Shown piece by piece: positions 40,637-48,160 of a stretch of 64,000 bases of DNA. Both the position numbers and the translations under genes were made by a program. Every line of letters starts with the position of its first letter. Positions within the stretch are counted from its first letter, which is position 1. This DNA comes from DATLGB01 sp038258425 (GTDB taxonomy: Bacteria > Actinomycetota > Thermoleophilia > Solirubrobacterales > Solirubrobacteraceae): assembly GCA_038258425.1 (NCBI GenBank), contig JBBSPV010000003.1, positions 100,844 through 164,843 on the forward strand. Reading direction: 5' to 3'. The notes below the pieces were generated by a model. That model did no database searches. It saw only the letters and a program-made list of their open reading frames with translations, and was not told the origin of the DNA.

Positions 40637-41886
40637 TCGAGCTCGTAGACGGCCTTCTCGAGCTCGTAGGCGGCGAGCAGCTCGGCGGCGGCCGCGCCGC
40701 TCGCCGGCAGCAGCGCCGGGTCGACGGCGTCGCGATGACCGGCCAGGAACGCCTCGCGCGCAGCGGCCTCCCAGCCGGCGGGCGCCCGGCGTCCGGTCAG
40801 CCGCTCCATGGCGGCGGCCGCGTAGGCGAAGGAGCGCAGCATGCCCGCGACGTCGCGCAGCGGCGAGACCTTGCGCCGGCGCTCGGCCAGCGGCCGGGCC
40901 GGCTCGCCCTCGAAGTCCAGCAGCACCCAGCCCGCGTCGGTGACGAGGGTCTGGCCGAGGTGGAAGTCGCCGTGCTGGCGGATCGCCCGACCACCGTCGC
41001 CGAGCCCGGAGAGCCGGCCGAGCCGGTCCTGGAGCTCCGCGCCGCGGCCGCGCAGCGAGGCGACGGCCTCCAGGCCCTCGGGCAGGCGCGCGAACGTCGC
41101 GTCGATTCCCGCGCCGATGCGCTCGGCCAGCACCGCCAGGGCGCCACGGCCGAGCGGCTCGGGGGCGAAGTCCGGATCGCCCGGATCGGCGGCGAGCACC
41201 CGGTGCATCTCGCCCGTGACCCGGCCGAGGTCGCCGGCGCGGGCCAGGAAGGCGTCGGGCTCGGCGAGCGCGAAGGCCCAGCCCTCGCGGCCCCCGGCCA
41301 CGAAGCGCTGCAGGACGCCGAGCGTCGTCGGCTGCCCGTCCCGCGTCCAGTCGTACCAGCCGGCCACGGGGGCCAGATGAGCGAAGCCATGGGCCTGGAG
41401 GAAGCGCAGCATCTCGAGCTCGGGGTTCTCGCCCGGCAGCAGCCGGCGGAACGCCTTCAGCGCGAGCGCGTCGTCGAGCACGAGCGTCGTGTTGGACTGC
41501 TCGACGCCCATCGGGCGCGCCGTCGCGCCCGGCCCGAGCGCCGGCAGGGCCCCCGTCCAGTGGAAGGCGACGTGCGCGCCGGCCGTGCCGGCCGCCTCCA
41601 TCAGGCGGGTCAGGACCACGGCCGCCGCGGGGTCCTCGAGCGCGTCGTGGACGCCGGAAACGACCGGCTCGCCGGGGCCGGCGGGCGTGGCGAGCAGCTG
41701 GTAGCGGTCGGGCGGGCCGGCGGCGAAGCCGACGTCGAGCAGGGCGAGCGCGAGGTCGCCGCGCAGCTCGACGACCTCGCCGACGGCGACGCCGGCGAGC
41801 GCCGCGGCCTTGGCGCCGAACCAGCGGCGGCCGCGCAGCCACGCCTCGAGGGCCGCCGGGTCCGCGGCCCTCAGCGAGCCGGCCAC
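40564..41886 (-). CDS. Maltokinase (Mak/Pep2 family)
   Basis: A 440-residue aminoglycoside-phosphotransferase-fold kinase. Catalytic motifs: IRQHGDFHLGQTLVT (catalytic Asp, Brenner motif) and WVLLDFEGEPARPL (metal-binding Asp); the N-terminal cap starts LEAWLRGRRWFGAK. It would phosphorylate maltose with ATP to alpha-maltose 1-phosphate, the GlgE substrate. glgE precedes it by 5 bp on the same strand, as in the classic GlgE pathway. TreS, often fused or adjacent, is missing from the window. Confidence 0.92.
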   Translation of the reverse strand: MAGSLRAADPAALEAWLRGRRWFGAKAAALAGVAVGEVVELRGDLALALLDVGFAAGPPDRYQLLATPAGPGEPVVSGVHDALEDPAAAVVLTRLMEAAGTAGAHVAFHWTGALPALGPGATARPMGVEQSNTTLVLDDALALKAFRRLLPGENPELEMLRFLQAHGFAHLAPVAGWYDWTRDGQPTTLGVLQRFVAGGREGWAFALAEPDAFLARAGDLGRVTGEMHRVLAADPGDPDFAPEPLGRGALAVLAERIGAGIDATFARLPEGLEAVASLRGRGAELQDRLGRLSGLGDGGRAIRQHGDFHLGQTLVTDAGWVLLDFEGEPARPLAERRRKVSPLRDVAGMLRSFAYAAAAMERLTGRRAPAGWEAAAREAFLAGHRDAVDPALLPASGAAAAELLAAYELEKAVYELDYELNARPDWVGIPAAAIGRLLGD

Positions 41887-41891
41887 GGCAC

Positions 41892-43862
41892 TCAGTGGCG
41901 CACCGCCAGGACGTGGGCGACCCGGAAGTCGGGGTCCAGCCGCACGTAGTTGCGCCCGAGGTGCCAGTCGAAGCGCTCGCCCGAGAGGAGGTCCTCCACG
42001 GCGAACACCGGCGGCAGCCCGAGGTCGGCCGGCACGTTGGCCACCGCCTCCTGCACCGTGCGCGGATCGAGCGTGACGACGACGAGCACGAGGTCCTGCT
42101 CCCAGCGCTTGGCGTAGGCGAGCACGCCGTCGGACTCCGTCTCGATCCAGCGGAGGTTCGACAGCCGCTGCAGGGCGGGGTGCTCGCAGCGGACCGCGTT
42201 GACGCGCTCGACGAAGGGCAGCATCGGCCCGTCCAGGGCGCGGTCCTTGAGCTCGTACTTCTCCGAGTCCAGGTACTCCTCCGAGCCGGGTCGTAGCGGC
42301 GTGTTCTCGTAGGCCTCGAAGCCGGAGTAGATGCCGTAGGTCGGGCTGAGCGTGGCGGCGAGCAGGAGGCGGATGTAGAAGGCCGCCGGGCCGCCGTCAA
42401 CGAGGTAGGCGTTGAGGATGTCCGGCGTGTTCGTGAAGAGGTTCGGGCGGAAGTACTCGCGCTCCGGGCCGTGCGCGAGCTCGGTGAGGTACTCCTCGAG
42501 CTCCCACTTGGCGTTCTTCCAGGTGAAGTACGTGTAGGACTGGCTGAAGCCGAGCTTGGCGAGCTGCTGCATGACCTTGCGCCGCGTGAAGGCCTCGGCG
42601 AGGAAGAGCACGTCGGGGTGATCGCGGTGGATCTCCTCGATCAGCCACTCCCAGAACGCGAACGGCTTCGTGTGCGGGTTGTCGACGCGGAAGACCCGCA
42701 CGCCGCGCTGCACCCAGCCGAGCGTGATCTCGTAGACCGCCTGCCAGAGCCCGCGCCAGTCCTCCGTGTTCCAGTTGACGTTGTAGATGTCCTGGTACTT
42801 CTTGGGCGGGTTCTCCGCGTACTTCAGCGTCCCGTCCGGGCGGCGGTTGAACCACTCGGGGTGCTCCGTGAGCCACGGGTGATCGGCCGAGCACTGGATG
42901 GCGAGGTCGAGCGCGACGTCGATGCCTCGCGCGGCCGCCGCGGCGGTCAGCGCCTCGAACTCCTCCGGCGTCCCGAGGTCGGGGTGGATGGCCTCGTGGC
43001 CGCCGACGCCCTGCAGGCCGATCGCCCACGGCACGCCGGGGTCCTCTGGCCCGGCGACGAGCGTGTTGTTGCGGCCCTTGCGGTTCGTCTCGCCGATCGG
43101 GTGAACCGGCGGCAGGTAGAGCACGTCGAAGCCGAGCTCGGCGAGCCGCGGCAGCTGCTCGGCCACGCCCGTGAAGCCGCCCCAGGAGCGCGGGAACAGC
43201 TCGTACCAGGTCGAGAAGCGGGCCCGCAGGCGGTCGACCCAGACCGCGGCGTGCGGCTCCATGTCCGTCGCCTCGAAGCGCTCCTGGACGGCCTCCACCG
43301 CGACGTGGAGCTCGTGGGTCAGCGCGACGTCGGTGCGCGCGGTGGTGCCCGCCGTCTCGTCCTCGAGCAGCCCGAGCGCCGCCTGGATCGTCCTGTGGCG
43401 CTCCCCGTCGGCGCGCGCTGCGGCGGCGCGCAGCATGACGGCGCCCTCGGCGAGCTCGCCCGCGAGATCCTGGAGGCCCGCCTCGACCTTGCGCTGGACC
43501 TCCTCGCGCCAGGCCGCGAAGGGATCGACCCAGGCCAGCACCGTCCACACCCAGGCGCCCGGCTCGTCGACCTCGAAGCTCCCGGCCCAGCGGTCGCCGC
43601 GCACGTGCGCGTCCACGTGGACCATGGGGTGCTCGCGCCACGGCTCGCCGGGGCGGGCCGGGCGCGCCCGGACGACGGCGCGCAGGACGTCGTGGCCGTC
43701 GCGCAGAACGTCGGCCGAGACGTCGACGCGATCGCCGACGCAGCGCTTGACCGCGAAGCGGCCGCCGTCCACCGTCGGTTCCGGGGCCTCGATGCGCAGT
43801 CGCGACGGCGGCGCCCCCTCCCGCAGGGCGTCGACGGCCGCGAGGGTGCTGGCTTCCGACAC
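41892..43862 (-). CDS. glgE: Alpha-1,4-glucan:maltose-1-phosphate maltosyltransferase
   Basis: A 656-residue GH13_3 enzyme. N-terminal beta domains lead into LYLPPVHPIGETNRKGRNNTL, DVALDLAIQCSADHPWLTEHPEWF, GVRVFRVDNPHTKPFAFWEWL (nucleophile Asp) and VLFLAEAFTRRKVMQQLAKLGFSQSYTYF (acid Glu), all characteristic of GlgE. It transfers maltosyl units from maltose 1-phosphate to glucan non-reducing ends. GTG 43862 gives the expected family length. It is divergent from malQ, 51 bp away, and cotranscribed with maltokinase. Confidence 0.96.
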   Translation of the reverse strand: MSEASTLAAVDALREGAPPSRLRIEAPEPTVDGGRFAVKRCVGDRVDVSADVLRDGHDVLRAVVRARPARPGEPWREHPMVHVDAHVRGDRWAGSFEVDEPGAWVWTVLAWVDPFAAWREEVQRKVEAGLQDLAGELAEGAVMLRAAAARADGERHRTIQAALGLLEDETAGTTARTDVALTHELHVAVEAVQERFEATDMEPHAAVWVDRLRARFSTWYELFPRSWGGFTGVAEQLPRLAELGFDVLYLPPVHPIGETNRKGRNNTLVAGPEDPGVPWAIGLQGVGGHEAIHPDLGTPEEFEALTAAAAARGIDVALDLAIQCSADHPWLTEHPEWFNRRPDGTLKYAENPPKKYQDIYNVNWNTEDWRGLWQAVYEITLGWVQRGVRVFRVDNPHTKPFAFWEWLIEEIHRDHPDVLFLAEAFTRRKVMQQLAKLGFSQSYTYFTWKNAKWELEEYLTELAHGPEREYFRPNLFTNTPDILNAYLVDGGPAAFYIRLLLAATLSPTYGIYSGFEAYENTPLRPGSEEYLDSEKYELKDRALDGPMLPFVERVNAVRCEHPALQRLSNLRWIETESDGVLAYAKRWEQDLVLVVVTLDPRTVQEAVANVPADLGLPPVFAVEDLLSGERFDWHLGRNYVRLDPDFRVAHVLAVRH

Positions 43863-43913
43863 GGGCCGATCCTGCCCGATCGGGACGCGCGAAAACGTGC
43901 GAGCATCGCCCGG

Positions 43914-45149
43914 GTGAGGCTCCCCCACGCGAGCGGCGTCCAGCTGCATCCGACCTCCCTGCCGTCGGGGCGCCGCGGGCCCGAGGCGCGGGCCTTCGTC
44001 GACTGGCTGCAGGCGGCGGGCCAGTCCGTCTGGCAGCTGCTGCCGCTCGGGCCGCCCGACCGCCACGGCTCGCCGTACAAGTCGCCGTCGGCCTTCGCCG
44101 CGTGGCCCGCGCTGCTCGAGGACCCGCAGGCGCCGGTCGCCGACGCGGACGTCGAGGCGTTCCGCGCCGCCCACGCGTACTGGATCGACGGCTGGGAGGC
44201 CTTCGGGGGCGACGTCCGCGACCAGATCCGCTTCGACCGCGAATGGGCCGAGCTGCGCGCGTACGCCCGCGAGCGGGGGGTCGCGCTCATGGGGGACGTC
44301 CCGATCTACGTCGCCCCGGACTCGGCCGACGAGCGCGCGTGGCCCGGGCTGTTCCGCGACGACGCGGTCGCCGGCGTGCCGCCCGACGCGTACTCCGAGA
44401 CGGGGCAGCTGTGGGGCAACCCGCTCTACGACTGGGCCGCGCTGGCCCGGGAGGACTACCGCTGGTGGACGGAGCGCCTGCGACGCACGTTTGAGCTCTT
44501 CGACCTCGTCCGCGTCGACCACTTCCGCGGCTTCGCGTCCTTCTGGGCCATCCCGGCGGGCGACGAGACGGCGATGGACGGCACCTGGGAGCCGGGCCCC
44601 GGGCGCGCAGTGTTCGACGCGGCCGCCGCCGAGCTCGGCGAGCTCGCGGTGGTCGCGGAGGACCTCGGCGTGATCACGGACGAGGTCAAGGCGCTGCGCG
44701 ACGGCCTCGGCTTCCCGGGCATGGCCGTGCTGCAGTTCGGCTTCGACCCCGACGCCGGCCCGGGCACCCACGACCCGGTCAACCAGCGCACGCACCAGGT
44801 CGTCTACACGGGCACGCACGACAACGACACGGTCGTCGGCTGGTGGGCGACGCTCGGGCCGCGGCGCCGCGGGCTCGTCGCGCGGGCCTGGCGGGCGGCG
44901 GGCGTCCGCGCCGGCGGCGACGAGGTCCACTGGGCGATGATCGAGCTCGCCCTGGCCGCCCGCTGCGACCTGGCGATGATGCAGGCCCAGGACGTCCTCG
45001 GGCTCGGCTCGGAGGCGCGCATGAACCTCCCGGGCACGAAGGGCCGCTCGTGGCGCTGGCGGATGGCGCCGGGTGCCCTGACCGGGGCGCATGCCGCGCG
45101 CCTGCGCGAGCTCACCGAGGCGCAGGGGCGGGTGGGTGGTCGAGCTTAA
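43914..45149 (+). CDS. malQ: 4-alpha-glucanotransferase, compact form
   Basis: A 411-residue GH77 enzyme (disproportionating). N-terminus HASGVQLHPTSLPSG and WQLLPLGPPDRHGSPYKSPSAFAAWPALL match the family; LVRVDHFRGFASFWAIPAG (nucleophile Asp), VVAEDLGVITDEV (acid Glu) and YTGTHDNDTVVGWW follow. It is about 80-90 residues shorter than typical GH77, mainly between the SAFAAWPALL segment and the central barrel. GTG 43914 is the family-consistent start. The last codons and stop lie inside a family A palindrome. Confidence 0.93.
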   Translation: MRLPHASGVQLHPTSLPSGRRGPEARAFVDWLQAAGQSVWQLLPLGPPDRHGSPYKSPSAFAAWPALLEDPQAPVADADVEAFRAAHAYWIDGWEAFGGDVRDQIRFDREWAELRAYARERGVALMGDVPIYVAPDSADERAWPGLFRDDAVAGVPPDAYSETGQLWGNPLYDWAALAREDYRWWTERLRRTFELFDLVRVDHFRGFASFWAIPAGDETAMDGTWEPGPGRAVFDAAAAELGELAVVAEDLGVITDEVKALRDGLGFPGMAVLQFGFDPDAGPGTHDPVNQRTHQVVYTGTHDNDTVVGWWATLGPRRRGLVARAWRAAGVRAGGDEVHWAMIELALAARCDLAMMQAQDVLGLGSEARMNLPGTKGRSWRWRMAPGALTGAHAARLRELTEAQGRVGGRA

Positions 45150-45179
45150 GGCCACCTACTGGCCCGAACCTCGACCACC
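45135..45179. repeat. 45-nt palindromic repeat, family A, copy at malQ 3' end
   Basis: GGTGGTCGAGCTT and AACCTCGACCACC form the outer arms (one mismatch), GGCCA/TGGCC the inner arms, loop CCTAC, with the same 13-2-5-5-5-2-13 spacing. The malQ TAA (45147-45149) lies within it. Confidence 0.85.
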
Positions 45180-45196
45180 CCTGGGTCTGCGCCGGC

Positions 45197-45358
45197 CTAC
45201 TCCGCGTCGTCGCCGGCCGGCTCGACGCGCTCGCGCATCTCGCGCTGGCGCTGCGGGTCGGCGGCGTCGTCGCGCCGCGGCGGCTCCGGCCGCTCCTCCT
45301 CGCGTCGCAGCTGCTCGCGGACGCGCTCGACGGACGGGCCCTGGGAATCGTCGGACAT
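45197..45358 (-). CDS. Small charged hypothetical protein
   Basis: A 53-residue protein (MSDDSQGPSVERVREQLRREEE...) composed mainly of Arg, Glu, Asp and Pro, predicted disordered or a single helix. No family known. It is read divergently from the SGNH hydrolase gene. Similar in type to the acidic 52-residue protein at 49360-49518. GC-bias supports coding but its size leaves doubt. Confidence 0.5.
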   Translation of the reverse strand: MSDDSQGPSVERVREQLRREEERPEPPRRDDAADPQRQREMRERVEPAGDDAE

Positions 45359-45383
45359 GGGCTCGACGGTAGAACCCCCTGCC

Positions 45384-46067
45384 ATGACGGTCACCCGCGG
45401 CCTCGTCGCGCTCGGCGACTCGATCACCCGCGGCCGCGGCGGCGCGCCGGCGCTCGGCGTGCACCCGCAGTCCTGGGCCCACTGGCTCGCGGAGGCGCTC
45501 GAGCTGCCGTTCACGAACCTCGCGGCGGACGGCGCGCGCTCGCCCGACGTCGTGACCGGGCAGCTCCCCCGGCTCGCGGGGCCCTACGACCTGGCCACGC
45601 TCCACGTCGGCGCCAACGACGCGCGCGGCACGGCGTTCGACGCAGCGGCCTTCGACGCCGACGTCGGCGCGATCCTCGACGCCCTGGCCGGCCACGCGCG
45701 GCGGGCGCTCGTGCTCACCGTCCCGCTCGACCTCGGCCGGCCGCGGGCCGGCGCCGACGTCCGCGCCGCCGACGCCGTACTCCGCCGGCAGGCCGCGGCA
45801 CACGAGGCGCTCGTCTGCGGGCTCGAGGACCTCCGGGGAGCGCGCGTCCTGCTCCCGGACGCCGTGCACCCCACCGCTCCCGGCATGGTCGCGATCGCCG
45901 AGCGCGCCGCCGACGTCCTGGCCGCCGCCGGAATGGCCGTCCGCGCTCGGCCCGCGGCGCTGGCGGAGGAGCGCACGGACGTGGTGGCCCGCGCCCGCTA
46001 CGCCGCCTGGTGGGGGCGCCAGGCCGTCCGCGACGCCCGCCGCCGGGCGCGGGAGCGGCCGCGGTGA
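45384..46067 (+). CDS. SGNH/GDSL-family hydrolase
   Basis: A 227-residue alpha/beta hydrolase of the SGNH type. Block I GDSITRGRGG with the catalytic Ser, block II Gly in NLAADGARSP, block III Asn in HVGANDARG, and block V with Asp and His in PDAVHPTAPG. It could be an esterase, lipase or acetyl-hydrolase; no signal peptide is seen, so it is probably cytoplasmic. ATG 45384 is chosen because it directly precedes the family core. Its TGA overlaps the start of the hexapeptide-repeat gene. Confidence 0.9.
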   Translation: MTVTRGLVALGDSITRGRGGAPALGVHPQSWAHWLAEALELPFTNLAADGARSPDVVTGQLPRLAGPYDLATLHVGANDARGTAFDAAAFDADVGAILDALAGHARRALVLTVPLDLGRPRAGADVRAADAVLRRQAAAHEALVCGLEDLRGARVLLPDAVHPTAPGMVAIAERAADVLAAAGMAVRARPAALAEERTDVVARARYAAWWGRQAVRDARRRARERPR

Positions 46068-46603
46068 CGGCCGCGGACGACCCCGGGGGCTTCGACGCCG
46101 GGAGCGCGGTGCCCCCGACGGCGCGGGTGCCCGGCCGGCGGACACTGCGCCACCGGGTCCGCGGCCTGCTCGCGGGCGGGCGTCCCGGCGTCGTCGTCCA
46201 GGGCGCGCCGCGCCTCGGGCGCGGGGTGCTGCTGGAGGCGGCCCCGGGCGCCCGGATCGTGCTCGGCGACGGCTGCGTGCTGCTCGACGGCTGCCGACTG
46301 CACGCCCGCGCCGGCGAACTGCGGATCGGCGCGGGTGCGGTGCTCGGCGAGCGCTGCACCCTCGTCGCGCACGAGCGCGTGGAGCTCGGCGCCGGCTGCC
46401 GGCTCGGCGACGGGGTGGTCGCCACGGACCTCGCCCCGGTCCACGCCGACGTGGAGGTCCCCATCCGCCACCAGGGCGTGCGCACCGCGCCCGTGCGCAT
46501 CGGGGACGGAGCCCGGGTCGGGCCCGGCGCCGTGCTGGAGGCGGGCGCCGTCGTGCCCGCCGGGGACTCGGTCGGCGCCCACCGCGTGCTCGGGGGCGGC
46601 TGA
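46064..46603 (+). CDS. Left-handed beta-helix (hexapeptide) acyltransferase-like protein
   Basis: A 179-residue protein rich in hexapeptide-type turns (ARIVLGDGCVLLDGCRLHA, LRIGAGAVLGERCTLVAHERVELGAGCRLGDGVV, VRIGDGARVGPGAVLEAGAVVPAG). These form a left-handed beta-helix as in maltose/serine O-acetyltransferases. An adjacent hydrolase gene (stop-start overlap) could mean they act on the same acylated metabolite, such as a cell-surface sugar; that is inference. GTG start 46064. Confidence 0.82.
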   Translation: MTAADDPGGFDAGSAVPPTARVPGRRTLRHRVRGLLAGGRPGVVVQGAPRLGRGVLLEAAPGARIVLGDGCVLLDGCRLHARAGELRIGAGAVLGERCTLVAHERVELGAGCRLGDGVVATDLAPVHADVEVPIRHQGVRTAPVRIGDGARVGPGAVLEAGAVVPAGDSVGAHRVLGGG

Positions 46604-46658
46604 CACGCCGGACGCGCCGGGCCCCGTGCCGAGTCGTTTGGCCCACCGGAGCCCGGGC

Positions 46659-47549
46659 ATGCTCAACCCGATGCCCAATCTTCTCGACACCCTCAAGCCG
46701 ATCCTCGGCCGCGGCGCGAAGCTCACCGGCGAGGCCGCCAGGCAGGCCGAGGGCCTGCTCCATCTGCTGCGCCGTGGTGGCCAGCCGGCCAAGCCGCTCA
46801 ACGATCCGACGATCAAGGACAAAGTCGAGCAGGCCGTCTACGCCGTGCCCGGCGTGACCCGTTCGAAGGTCAAGGTGACCGTCGCCAACCGCGAGGTGAC
46901 CCTCCACGGCGAGGTCAGGACCGCCGCCGACATCAAGGCCGCCCAGGCCGCCGCCGCGGCCGTACCCGAGGTCAGCGGCGTCGAGAGCCAGCTGCACCAG
47001 CCCAAGACCCCCGCCCCCTCCACGCCGGCCGGCGGCCGGGCGAGGAAGCAGCCGGCGGCGAAGACGAAGGCGGCGGCCAAGGGCCGCACCCCGCGCGTGA
47101 GCCGCGACAAGACCGCCGCCGCCGGCGGCGTCAAGACGCCGGCCCAGCAGGCCGCCGCCGGCGAGGGCCGCAAGGCCGCGCCGCTCGGATCCACCGGCGA
47201 CGACGCGACGGCCGCCGCGCCGGCCAAGACCCCCGCGCCGGCCAAGGCCCCGGCGGAGGCCAAGACCTCGGCCCCCGCGACGGCCCCCGCGCCGGCCAAG
47301 GCGCCCGCGCCGGCCAAGGCCTCGGCGGAGGCGCCGAAGCCGGCCAGGCCGCGCCCCGCGGCCCCGAAGCCCAAGCCGGCCAAGAAGCGCCCTGCAGCCG
47401 CCGGGCCCAAGCCGGCCAAGCCCGCCAAGCCGGGTGCGGCCGCGCCCACCGCGCCCACCTCGCCCCAGCCGCCCACCGAGCCGGAGGCCCCGGCCGCCGC
47501 CGCACCCAGGCCCGACCCCGGCGCGCCGCCGTCGGGCAGCACCTCCTGA
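46659..47549 (+). CDS. BON-domain protein with Ala/Lys/Pro-rich H1-like tail
   Basis: A 296-residue protein. The N-terminus (LLDTLKPILGRGAKLTGEAA) is followed by a BON domain (NDPTIKDKVEQAVYAVPGVTRSKVKVTVANREVTLHGEV ... VPEVSGVES), a lipid- or periplasm-binding fold. From residue about 130 it becomes an Ala/Pro/Lys tail with repeated PAKxPAPAK-type units, like the tail of histone H1 and of actinobacterial HupB, suggesting interaction with nucleic acid or polyanions. GGAG lies 8 nt before ATG 46659; ATG 46671 is an alternative. Function unknown. Confidence 0.8.
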   Translation: MLNPMPNLLDTLKPILGRGAKLTGEAARQAEGLLHLLRRGGQPAKPLNDPTIKDKVEQAVYAVPGVTRSKVKVTVANREVTLHGEVRTAADIKAAQAAAAAVPEVSGVESQLHQPKTPAPSTPAGGRARKQPAAKTKAAAKGRTPRVSRDKTAAAGGVKTPAQQAAAGEGRKAAPLGSTGDDATAAAPAKTPAPAKAPAEAKTSAPATAPAPAKAPAPAKASAEAPKPARPRPAAPKPKPAKKRPAAAGPKPAKPAKPGAAAPTAPTSPQPPTEPEAPAAAAPRPDPGAPPSGSTS

Positions 47550-47620
47550 GGTGACGCAGGCGGACGCGCGGGCACTCCGCAACCGCCCCTGAACGTCCGG
47601 GCGGCGCCTAGACTGGAGCC

Positions 47621-47896
47621 ATGACCAGCGAACGAGCCACCGCCTACGGCCGGGTCGTCGCGACGATCGAGGACCTCGGCAGCACCAAGTTGCAGCGCGA
47701 GGAGGTCGAGCGCCTGCGGGAGGCCGCCGACACCCTGCTCTTCTCCGAGAGCATCGACGCCCCGGGCGCCCGCGAGGCGCTCGAGGGCACGGAAGACCTC
47801 GTCCACCACCTCGTCGAGAGCGAGCGGTGGACGGAGGAGCGCGCCCAGCGGCTCCTCGACGACGTCTCCGCCTGCGGTCCCCTGACGGCCGTCTGA
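47621..47896 (+). CDS. Small helical hypothetical protein
   Basis: A 91-residue protein with charged, probably alpha-helical sequence (LQREEVERLREAADTLLFSES; HHLVESERWTEERAQRLLDDV). No family recognised. It follows the BON gene by 71 bp and is probably transcribed separately. Clear GC3 bias and a well-placed ATG support a real gene. Confidence 0.65.
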   Translation: MTSERATAYGRVVATIEDLGSTKLQREEVERLREAADTLLFSESIDAPGAREALEGTEDLVHHLVESERWTEERAQRLLDDVSACGPLTAV

Positions 47897-47938
47897 GCCG
47901 CGGCCGCTGGTCCCGGCGCGCGCTGCGGGCGCGAGCCG

Positions 47939-47981
47939 GTGACCGCAGAACCGGTCGCTCCGCAGCCGCAAGTGCGGGCAC
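47939..47981. repeat. 43-nt palindromic repeat, family C, copy 2
   Basis: GTGACCGCA at 47939, an 18-nt middle and CCGCAAGTGCGG (47966-47977) have the same spacing as copy 1 at 5564. The left arm has diverged so about 11 of 16 pairs remain. It lies 12 bp before the family B copy at 47993. Confidence 0.55.
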
Positions 47982-47992
47982 CCGGTCGGCTT

Positions 47993-48032
47993 CAGTCGCG
48001 GCATGGTCGCTGAGACGACCACGGCGCGACTG
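47993..48032. repeat. 40-nt palindromic repeat, family B, copy 3
   Basis: CAGTCGCG and CGCGACTG form perfect outer arms; inner arms GGTCGC/ACGACC, loop TGAG, spacing 8-4-6-4-6-4-8 as in the copies at 13.5 kb. The flanking ACGCTC on its right is the complement of the GAGCGT flank of copy 2, so this copy is in the opposite orientation. It lies in the 264-bp gap between the small helical gene and the aldo/keto reductase gene, which holds no gene. Confidence 0.8.
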
Positions 48033-48160
48033 ACGCTCAGTCCGACGCGCCCAGCCAGCCGCCGCAGGGCATCATCCCGCCAGCCGGCTGACCGCGACGC
48101 CGCCCGCACCTCATCACCAGCCGGCCTTGCCGTTGCACCGCAGCGCCGGCGGCCCGGCCT

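Noticed and set aside
38120..42400. A 1426-codon open frame on the minus strand
   Set aside because: It runs antisense to the DHA2 pump and across several genes in the wrong phase, with low-complexity Arg/Ala/Pro composition; a product of high GC.
45156..47981. A 941-codon open frame on the minus strand
   Set aside because: It is antisense to the SGNH, hexapeptide and BON genes and has no family features.
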